The notes beneath the pieces were generated by a model. The model searched no databases. It had not been told where the DNA came from and saw only the letters and a program-made list of their open reading frames with translations. A program made the translations under genes and the position numbers. This document shows, piece by piece, positions 22,619-29,400 of a DNA stretch of 64,000 bases. The stretch lies in assembly GCF_014873495.1 (NCBI RefSeq), contig NZ_JADBGF010000001.1, positions 5,766,001 through 5,830,000 on the forward strand, written 5' to 3'. Each line of letters begins with the position of its first letter. Position 1 is the first letter of the stretch. The DNA comes from Streptomyces stelliscabiei (GTDB lineage: Bacteria > Actinomycetota > Actinomycetes > Streptomycetales > Streptomycetaceae).

Positions 22619-23818
22619 GTGAACGTGCTGGACATCCTGTTGCTGGTCGCCGCCGTCTGGTTCGCGATCGTGGGCTATCGACAGGGCTTCGTCGTCGGCA
22701 TCCTCTCGGTGATCGGCTTCCTGGGCGGCGGCCTCGTCGCGGTCTACGTCATGCCCGTCGTCTGGGACTGGATGACGGACAACTCCGAGGTCAGCACGGC
22801 CGCCGCCGTGGTCGCGGTGGTCATCGTGATCGTCTGTGCCTCCGTGGGCCAGGCCCTGACCACCCATCTCGGCAACAAACTGCGCCGCTACATCACCTGG
22901 TCCCCGGCGCGCGCCCTGGACGCCACCGGTGGCGCGCTGGTCAACGTGGTGGCCATGCTCCTGGTCGCCTGGCTGATCGGTTCCGCACTCGCGGGGACGA
23001 CGCTGCCGACCGTCGGCAAGGAGGTCCGCAACTCCAAGGTGCTGCAAGGTGTGGCGGGGGCCCTGCCCAACCAGGCGGACACCTGGTTCGCGGACTTCTC
23101 GTCGGTCCTCACGCAGAACGGCTTCCCGCAGGTCTTCAGCCCGTTCTCCAACGAGCCGATCACCGAGGTCCAGCCTCCCGACCCGGCACTCGCGAGCAGC
23201 CCGGTCGCCCAGCGCGCCAAGCGGTCCATCGTCAAGGTCATGGGCACCGCCCAGAGTTGCGGCAAGGTCCTCGAAGGCACCGGTTTCGTCTTCGGCGAGC
23301 GCCGGGTGATGACCAACGCGCACGTGGTCGGCGGAGTGGACGAGCCCACGGTCCAGATCGGTGGCGAGGGCCGCAAGTACGAGGCCAAGGTCGTCCTCTA
23401 CGACTGGGAGCGCGACATCGCCGTACTGGACGTGCCGGGTCTGAAGGCGCCCGTGCTGGAGTTCACCACCAAGGACGCCGCCGGCAGCGACGACGCGATC
23501 GTCGCGGGCTTCCCGGAGAACGGCGCGTACGACATCCGCCCCGCGCGCGTGCGGGGGCGCATCACGGCCAACGGCGCCGACATCTACAAGCGCGGCACCG
23601 TCCACCGTGACGTCTACTCGCTGTACGCCACCGTCCGCCAGGGCAACTCGGGCGGCCCGCTGCTCACGCCCGAGGGCAAGGTCTACGGCGTGGTCTTCGC
23701 GAAGTCCCTCGACGACCCGGACACGGGCTACGCCCTCACCGCGGACGAGGTCGAGGAGGACATCGCCAAGGGCCGTACGGCCAACCAGCAGGTGGACAGC
23801 GACAGCTGCGCGCTCTGA
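22619..23818 (+). CDS. MarP-like membrane serine protease (CvpA domain plus trypsin-like domain)
   Basis: The 399-aa protein has four membrane helices (about 3-20, 24-46, 60-80, 103-125) of the CvpA type, then an extracytoplasmic chymotrypsin-fold protease. The triad is His235 (TNAHVV), Asp266 (ERDIAVLDV) and Ser344 (QGNSGGPLL). Cys214 and Cys397 match the positions of the redox-sensitive disulfide known in M. tuberculosis MarP (Rv3671c), so the same control is likely. MarP proteins act in periplasmic acid and oxidative stress resistance by processing cell-wall enzymes. A GTG at 22619 or 22625 starts the protein. No other gene overlaps it. Confidence 0.92.
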   Translation: MNVLDILLLVAAVWFAIVGYRQGFVVGILSVIGFLGGGLVAVYVMPVVWDWMTDNSEVSTAAAVVAVVIVIVCASVGQALTTHLGNKLRRYITWSPARALDATGGALVNVVAMLLVAWLIGSALAGTTLPTVGKEVRNSKVLQGVAGALPNQADTWFADFSSVLTQNGFPQVFSPFSNEPITEVQPPDPALASSPVAQRAKRSIVKVMGTAQSCGKVLEGTGFVFGERRVMTNAHVVGGVDEPTVQIGGEGRKYEAKVVLYDWERDIAVLDVPGLKAPVLEFTTKDAAGSDDAIVAGFPENGAYDIRPARVRGRITANGADIYKRGTVHRDVYSLYATVRQGNSGGPLLTPEGKVYGVVFAKSLDDPDTGYALTADEVEEDIAKGRTANQQVDSDSCAL

Positions 23819-24248
23819 GGCCGGGCGGAGCCGGTGTGGTGAGGTCCTGTGCGGGTCGCCCCGCGTGGGTCAGGGACGGGAATGGCGCAGCCGGGCCGAG
23901 ACCCAGCGGGCCCGGCGGCGCAGGATGCGCGGAATTCCCAGCCGGGGATCCGTGCCCTGCAACTGCGGGGCGCCCCTCTGGTGGGAGCTCAGGCCCGCGG
24001 CCGAGCGGCGGTTGCGTGCTGCGTCACTGTAGTCGTGCGTCCAGCCCATACCCCGACGTGTGCCCCCGCCCCAAGGTCCATAACCGCCCCCACGCCCCCC
24101 AATTGGCCTATGCGCCGGGCAAGTAACTGTTCGTAGAACAGTTGTTTCACGGCCGGACGGTGGACGGGCCCGGAGGGGCTCAACGCACGGACTCGGAGGG
24201 GCTCAACGCGCAGGCCCTGCGGGGCTCAACACGCGGGCCCGAAGGGGC
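23819..24248. repeat. 430-bp convergent intergenic region with tandem repeat and an inverted repeat
   Basis: No gene is seen. An exact inverted repeat AACTGTTC-GTA-GAACAGTT lies at 24125-24143 and could be a hairpin or an operator. From 24171 an imperfect tandem repeat runs for three and a half units of 22-25 bases (GGAGGGGCTCAACGC core; starts at 24171, 24194, 24219, 24241). It runs into the last codons of the hydrolase gene. Confidence 0.6.
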
Positions 24249-25211
24249 TCACCGGTCGGGCTCGGGATCCTTCAGCCAGTTGATGAGTTCGGCCGAGAAC
24301 GCCACCGGGTCCTCCTCGTGCGGGAAGTGCCCCAGACCGTCGAACAGCCGCCAACGGTACGGCGCTTCGACGTACTCCCCGGACCCGGCCGCGCTGCGGG
24401 TACGCATCACCGGGTCGAGTGAACCGTGCAGGTGGAGGGTGGGCACCCGGACCGGGCGTTTCATCCGGCGGTTGAACTGGATGCCGTCCGGGCGGGCCAG
24501 GGACCGCACCATCCACCGGTAGGGCTCGATCGAGCAATGCGCCGTCGACGGGATGCACATCGCCCGCCGGTACGCCTCCACGGCCTCGTCGTCGGGCAGG
24601 CGCGGCCCCGACCAGTCCCGGATCAGCCGGCCGACCAGGGCGCCGTCGTCGGCGGTGAGTTGACGCTCCGGGATCCAGGGCCGCTGGAACCCCCAGATGT
24701 AGGAACCCGCGGACGTCTGCTTGACGTCCGAGAGCATCGCCGACCGCCACCGCCGCGGGTGCGGCATCGAGGACACCGCGAGCCGCCGGACTAGTTTGGG
24801 GCGCATCACGGCCGCCGTCCACGCCAGATAGCCGCCCAGGTCGTGGCCGACCAGGGCGGCGTCGGGCTCGCCGAGCGACCGTACGACTCCGGTGATGTCC
24901 AGGGCGAGGTTCGCGGGGTCGTAACCCCGGGGTGTGCGGTCGCTGCCGCCGACCCCGCGCAGGTCCATCGCCACGGCCCGGAAGCCCGCGTCGGCGAGGG
25001 CGACCAGCTGGTGCCGCCAGGTCCACCAGAACTGCGGGAAGCCGTGCAGCAGCAGCACCAGCGGCCCGTCGCCCACCTCGGCGATATGGAAACGCGCGCC
25101 GTTGGCGGCCACGTCCCGGTGGATCAGTTCCTTGGCGCCGGGCACGTCGAGTCGTACGGGGGACGCGGGCTGATTCGAGAGGGCGGCCGGGGTGGTCGCG
25201 GGGTCGGTCAT
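24249..25211 (-). CDS. Alpha/beta hydrolase, epoxide-hydrolase-like (EphE type)
   Basis: The 320-aa protein has the oxyanion motif LLLHGFPQFWWTW (near 55) and the nucleophile elbow VGHDLGGYLAW with Asp124 as nucleophile, as in epoxide hydrolases and dehalogenases. A late catalytic His lies in GLGHFPHEEDP. MDLRGVGGSDRTPRGYD is also typical of the epoxide hydrolase family. ATG 25211 overlaps the stop of the holin-like gene (ATGA), so they form an operon. Mycobacterial ephE (Rv3670) occupies the same position. The physiological substrate is unknown. Confidence 0.87.
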   Translation of the reverse strand: MTDPATTPAALSNQPASPVRLDVPGAKELIHRDVAANGARFHIAEVGDGPLVLLLHGFPQFWWTWRHQLVALADAGFRAVAMDLRGVGGSDRTPRGYDPANLALDITGVVRSLGEPDAALVGHDLGGYLAWTAAVMRPKLVRRLAVSSMPHPRRWRSAMLSDVKQTSAGSYIWGFQRPWIPERQLTADDGALVGRLIRDWSGPRLPDDEAVEAYRRAMCIPSTAHCSIEPYRWMVRSLARPDGIQFNRRMKRPVRVPTLHLHGSLDPVMRTRSAAGSGEYVEAPYRWRLFDGLGHFPHEEDPVAFSAELINWLKDPEPDR

Positions 25212-25687
25212 GACGTCGAGCGTGCCACAGCCTCGACGGCGTCGTCGGCCGGGGCGGGCCGACGGGGGTGCGGCTTGGCGTTCTGCAGCACGCCCGCCGT
25301 CTCCTTCATCGACGCGGCGACCTTCTGCGGGCCCTGGCCCTTTTTGGCCTTCTTCGAGAAGACGACGCCGATCAGCGTCAGCACCAGGGCGACCAGTACG
25401 TTCGCCGCGAACGAGAGCAGGAAGCAGATCGCCAGGTTCCACTCGCTCCAGGTGCGGATGCCGTACGCGAGGGCGAAACTCAGCATCGGCAGGGAGAAGA
25501 TCAGCACCGTGCCGGCCGCGGTGAACGCCCCGCCGCCGATCACGCCTCGCTTGACGTCCTGCCTCAGCTGGGCCTTGGCCAGCGCGATCTCGTCGTGCAC
25601 CAGCGCGGACATCTCGGCCGTCGCCGAGGCGAACAGCTGGCCGACACTGCGTTCGGCTCCGACCGGGCTGCCGTCGGGTGCGCTCAT
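25208..25687 (-). CDS. Phage-holin-superfamily III-like small membrane protein
   Basis: I choose ATG 25687 because AGGGAG precedes it; ATG 25702 is an alternative. The 159-aa product has an N-terminal amphipathic part (SVGQLFASATAEMSALVHDE), two membrane helices (about 50-77 and 85-110), and a basic C-terminus starting SKKAKKGQGPQK. This is the pattern of the actinobacterial holin-superfamily/DUF1469 proteins found in core genomes. Lytic holin activity is not implied. It is coupled to the epoxide-hydrolase-like gene. Confidence 0.82.
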   Translation of the reverse strand: MSAPDGSPVGAERSVGQLFASATAEMSALVHDEIALAKAQLRQDVKRGVIGGGAFTAAGTVLIFSLPMLSFALAYGIRTWSEWNLAICFLLSFAANVLVALVLTLIGVVFSKKAKKGQGPQKVAASMKETAGVLQNAKPHPRRPAPADDAVEAVARSTS

Positions 25688-25738
25688 CGGGGTCTCCCTC
25701 ATATGCGTTTGTACGGTGCTGTCTACGGTCCTGTCAGA

Positions 25739-27142
25739 TCATGCCGGACCGTCGTCGCCGTCGCCTGCCCCGCCCGCCACTTCGGCAAGCCTGCGGTGTT
25801 CGGCGGCCTTGCGTTCGTAGATCGCGGCCATGCGCAGGTGGTACGCCGGGTCGTCCTGTTCGTAGATGTCGGGGATGCCGTCGAGGTCGTCGTCGCGCTC
25901 CTCGGCGGCCCACAGGGCCTGGTACTTGGCGTTCCTCATCTTCAGCAGGACGGTCGCCAGGACCGCCGCGATGAGCGAACCGGTGAGGACGGCCGCCTTG
26001 ACGCTGTCGGTGAGTACCCGGTCGCCCTCGAAGGCCAGTTCGCCGATGAGCAGCGACACGGTGAAGCCGATGCCGGCGAGGGAGGAGACCGCGAAGACGT
26101 CCGGCCAGGACAGGTCCTCGGAGAGGGAGGCCCGGGTGAAGCGGGCGGTCAGCCAGGTCCCGCCGAAGATCCCGACCGCCTTACCGACGACCAGCCCGAG
26201 CACCACCCCGAGCGTCTCCGGCTGCGTGAACACCCTTCCCAGAGCATCCCCGGAGACCGCGACACCCGCACTGAACAGGGCGAACAGCGGCACCGCCACC
26301 CCGGCGGACAGGGGGCGCACGAGGTGCTCGATGTGTTCGCCGGGGGAGCGCTGCTCCTCATCACGCCGGGTGCACCGCAGCATCAGCCCCATGGTGACCC
26401 CGGCGATGGTGGCGTGCACGCCGCTGTTGTACATCAGCGCCCAGATGACGAGCGCGAGCGGAACATACACGTACCACCCGCGCACGCCCTTCCTCAGCAG
26501 CAGCCAGAACACGGCGAGACCGGCGAACGCGCCGCCGAGCGCGGCGAAGTCGAGGTCGTCGGTGAAGAACACCGCGATGATCAGGATTGCGCACAGGTCG
26601 TCGACGACGGCGAGAGTGAGCAGGAAGGCCCGCAGCGCGTTCGGCAGGGAGGTGCCGATGACGGCGAGCACGGCCAGCGCGAAGGCGATGTCGGTGGCGG
26701 TGGGCACGGCCCAGCCGGCCAGGGAGCCGCCGCCGGTGAGGTTGGTGAGCGCGTACACGAGCGCCGGTACGGCCATGCCGCACAGCGCGGCGACCACGGG
26801 CAGCGCGGCCGTCCTGGGGTCCTTGAGATCACCGGCGACCAGTTCGCGCTTGAGTTCGATGCCGGCGACGAAGAAGAACACGGCGAGGAGGCCGTCCGCC
26901 GCCCAGTGCGCCACCGACAGGTCGAGGCCGAGCGCCGCGGGGCCGAAGTGGAAGTCGCTGACGCTCGCGTAGCTGTCGTGCAGGGCGGGGACGTTGACCC
27001 AGATCAGCGCGGTGACGGAGGCCAGCAGCAAGAGGCAGCCGCCCACGGTCTCGGTACGCAGCGCGTCCGCCACGAAGGTCCGCTCGGGCAGGGAGAGCCG
27101 GCCGAGAACCCTGCGGGTGGGTGTGGTGCGGGACGCGGCCAC
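25739..27142 (-). CDS. nhaA: Na+/H+ antiporter NhaA
   Basis: The 467-aa protein has 11-12 membrane segments and NhaA hallmarks: VFFFVAGIELKRELVAGDL, VPTATDIAFALAVLAVIG with the ion-site-region Asp, and AVVDDLCAILIIAVFFTDDL with the paired Asp residues of the Na+/H+ binding site. It exports Na+ in exchange for protons for pH and salt control. I prefer GTG 27142 because GGAGGT lies seven bases upstream; GTG 27178 is possible. A charged C-terminal tail of about 60 residues (EERDDDLDGIPDIYEQDDPA) is longer than in E. coli NhaA. Confidence 0.93.
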   Translation of the reverse strand: MAASRTTPTRRVLGRLSLPERTFVADALRTETVGGCLLLLASVTALIWVNVPALHDSYASVSDFHFGPAALGLDLSVAHWAADGLLAVFFFVAGIELKRELVAGDLKDPRTAALPVVAALCGMAVPALVYALTNLTGGGSLAGWAVPTATDIAFALAVLAVIGTSLPNALRAFLLTLAVVDDLCAILIIAVFFTDDLDFAALGGAFAGLAVFWLLLRKGVRGWYVYVPLALVIWALMYNSGVHATIAGVTMGLMLRCTRRDEEQRSPGEHIEHLVRPLSAGVAVPLFALFSAGVAVSGDALGRVFTQPETLGVVLGLVVGKAVGIFGGTWLTARFTRASLSEDLSWPDVFAVSSLAGIGFTVSLLIGELAFEGDRVLTDSVKAAVLTGSLIAAVLATVLLKMRNAKYQALWAAEERDDDLDGIPDIYEQDDPAYHLRMAAIYERKAAEHRRLAEVAGGAGDGDDGPA

Positions 27143-27208
27143 GACGGGGACCTCCGGTCGTTGGGCAGGACGGAACACTTGCCGACCAGACTTCCCGGCA
27201 CACCTGTT

Positions 27209-27225
27209 CTTTAGCTTAGCTAAAG
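27209..27225. promoter_or_regulatory. Inverted repeat CTTTAGC-TTA-GCTAAAG upstream of nhaA
   Basis: Exact 7-bp arms with a 3-base centre lie 67 bases before the nhaA start, in an unusually AT-rich patch. It may be an operator or part of the nhaA promoter. It partly merges with the acs terminator. Confidence 0.4.
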
Positions 27226-27252
27226 GGCACCCCGCGCGCGCGGGGTGCCCTT
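27223..27252 (-). terminator. Hairpin terminator after acetyl-CoA synthetase gene
   Basis: Perfect 14-bp arms (27223-27236 and 27239-27252) with a 2-base gap lie 21 bases past the acs stop. On the minus strand the stem ends in CCCTTTAGC, giving a short T-tract. Confidence 0.75.
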
Positions 27253-27273
27253 CGCGGTCGTACGGGGGTGTGG

Positions 27274-29232
27274 TCAGTCCTCGCTCGGTGCCGCCGGCAG
27301 CTTGGCCTGGATCAGGTCCATCACCGTGGAGTCGGTCAGCGTGGTGACGTCACCGAGCTGCCGGTTCTCCGCCACGTCCCGCAGCAGACGCCGCATGATC
27401 TTCCCGGAGCGGGTCTTCGGCAGCTCCTGCACCGGCAGGACCCGCTTCGGCTTGGCGATCGGTCCGAGGGTGGCGCCGACGTGGTTGCGCAGGTCGGCGA
27501 CGAGGCCCTCGTCCTCGGCGTTCGCCGTGCCGCGCAGGATCACGAACGCCACGATCGCCTGACCGGTGGTCTCGTCGGCCGCGCCGACCACGGCCGCCTC
27601 GGCCACGGACGGATGGGAGACGAGCGCGGACTCCACCTCGGTCGTCGAGATGTTGTGGCCCGACACCAGCATCACGTCGTCGACGCGCCCGAGGAGCCAG
27701 ATGTCCCCGTCGTCGTCCTTCTTCGCCCCGTCACCGGCGAAGTACTTGCCCTCGAAGCGCGACCAGTACGTGTCGAGGAACCGCTGGTCGTCTCCCCAGA
27801 TGGTGCGCAGCATCGACGGCCACGGCTCGGTCAGGACCAGGTAACCGCCACCGCCGTCCGGTACTTCGCGGGCCTCGTCGTCCACCACCGTGGCGGAGAT
27901 GCCCGGCAGTGGCGTCTGCGCCGAGCCCGGCTTGGTGGCCGTCACGCCCGGCAGCGGCGAGATCATCATCGCGCCGGTCTCGGTCTGCCACCAGGTGTCC
28001 ACGATCGGCGTCGCGTCGGCCCCGATGTGCTTGCGGTACCAGATCCACGCCTCGGGGTTGATGGGCTCACCGACCGAGCCCAGCACCCGCAGGCTGCTGA
28101 GGTCGAACTTCGCGGGGATGTCGTCGCCCCACTTCATGAACGTGCGGATGGCCGTGGGCGCCGTGTAGAGGATCGTCACCCCGTACTTCTGCACGATCTC
28201 CCAGAACCGCCCCTGGTGCGGGGTGTCCGGCGTCCCTTCGTACATGACCTGCGTCGCGCCGTTGGCCAGCGGCCCGTACACGATGTACGAGTGGCCGGTG
28301 ACCCAGCCGACGTCGGCCGTGCACCAGTACACGTCCGTCTCCGGCTTGAGGTCGAAGACGGCGTGGTGGGTGTACGACGTCTGGGTGAGATAGCCGCCGG
28401 AGGTGTGCAGGATGCCCTTGGGCTTACCCGTCGTGCCGGACGTGTACAGGATGAACAGCGGGTGCTCGGCCCCGAACGGCTGCGGGGTGTGCTCGGTGCT
28501 CTGCCGGTCGACGATCTCGTGCCACCACACGTCACGCGAGTCGTTCCAGGCGACGTCCTGGCCGGTGCGGCGGACGACGAGGACGTGCTCGACATTGCCG
28601 GCGCGGTCGGCCGCGTCGTCCACGGCGGGCTTGAGGGCGGACGGCTTGCCGCGCCGGTAGCCGCCGTCGGAGGTGATGACCACACGCGCGTCCGCGTCCT
28701 GGATGCGGGTCGCGAGCGCGTCCGCGGAGAAACCGCCGAACACGACGGAGTGCGCGGCGCCGATCCGGGCGCAGGCGAGCATGGCCACGGCCGTCTCCGG
28801 GATCATCGGCATGTACACCGCGACCCGGTCTCCGGCCTGGACCCCCAGCTCCAGCAGGGCGTTCGCCGCCTTGCTCACCTCGTCCTTGAGCTGGGCGTAG
28901 GTGAGGGCCCGGCTGTCGCCGGGCTCGCCCTCGAAGTGGATGGCGATCCGGTCGCCGTTGCCTGCCTCGACATGCCGGTCGACGCAGTTGTACGCGACGT
29001 TGAGCTCGCCGTCCGCGAACCACTTGGCGAACGGCGGGTTCGACCAGTCCAGCGTCTCGGTCGGCTCCTTGGCCCAGGCCAGCCGCCGGGCCTGCGCCGC
29101 CCAGAAGCCGAGCCGGTCCTCCCTGGCCTGCTCGTACGCCTCGGCCGTGACGTTGGCGTTCTCCGCCAGGTCAGCGGGCGGCGCGAAGCGTCGCTCCTCC
29201 TTCAAGAGGTTGGCCAGGCTTTCGTTGCTCAC
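27274..29232 (-). CDS. acsA: AMP-forming acetyl-CoA synthetase
   Basis: The 652-aa length equals that of typical Acs. Motifs include ILYTSGTTGKPKGILH (A3 P-loop), DTWWQTETGAMM (A5), the hinge region, and KTRSGKIMRRLLRDVA, whose Lys is the usual acetylation-control site. It converts acetate, ATP and CoA to acetyl-CoA. The start is GTG 29232 with AGGGAG five bases upstream; an in-frame start 57 bases earlier is less likely. A DasR-like palindrome lies about 95 bases upstream. The gene ends at a hairpin terminator and is probably monocistronic. Confidence 0.95.
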   Translation of the reverse strand: MSNESLANLLKEERRFAPPADLAENANVTAEAYEQAREDRLGFWAAQARRLAWAKEPTETLDWSNPPFAKWFADGELNVAYNCVDRHVEAGNGDRIAIHFEGEPGDSRALTYAQLKDEVSKAANALLELGVQAGDRVAVYMPMIPETAVAMLACARIGAAHSVVFGGFSADALATRIQDADARVVITSDGGYRRGKPSALKPAVDDAADRAGNVEHVLVVRRTGQDVAWNDSRDVWWHEIVDRQSTEHTPQPFGAEHPLFILYTSGTTGKPKGILHTSGGYLTQTSYTHHAVFDLKPETDVYWCTADVGWVTGHSYIVYGPLANGATQVMYEGTPDTPHQGRFWEIVQKYGVTILYTAPTAIRTFMKWGDDIPAKFDLSSLRVLGSVGEPINPEAWIWYRKHIGADATPIVDTWWQTETGAMMISPLPGVTATKPGSAQTPLPGISATVVDDEAREVPDGGGGYLVLTEPWPSMLRTIWGDDQRFLDTYWSRFEGKYFAGDGAKKDDDGDIWLLGRVDDVMLVSGHNISTTEVESALVSHPSVAEAAVVGAADETTGQAIVAFVILRGTANAEDEGLVADLRNHVGATLGPIAKPKRVLPVQELPKTRSGKIMRRLLRDVAENRQLGDVTTLTDSTVMDLIQAKLPAAPSED

Positions 29233-29325
29233 GACATCTCCCTTACGGTGCTTTGCCGGGCGACCGTTGTGTCCCAGGCCACAGCTCATCAGACCCGGAC
29301 CCCCGATGACAAGGGCCTTCCTCTG

Positions 29326-29341
29326 ATTGGTTTAGACCTGT
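29326..29341. promoter_or_regulatory. DasR-type (dre-like) palindrome upstream of acsA
   Basis: ATTGGTTTAGACCTGT matches the DasR operator consensus ACTGGTCTAGACCACT at 12 of 16 positions, including the GGT-TAGACC core. It lies in the region where the acsA promoter should be. The match is seen; regulation is inferred. Confidence 0.4.
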
Positions 29342-29400
29342 GGGCGGCGCCCCTGCGGTCAGGACGCCACCCGTTCCCACGGACCCCGACGGAGATCGGT

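Noticed and set aside
27209..27225. Iron box (DmdR/IdeR site) before nhaA
   Set aside because: TTAG and CTAA halves are present but spacing is one base short of the TTAGGTTAGGCTAACCTAA-type consensus and the inner bases differ.
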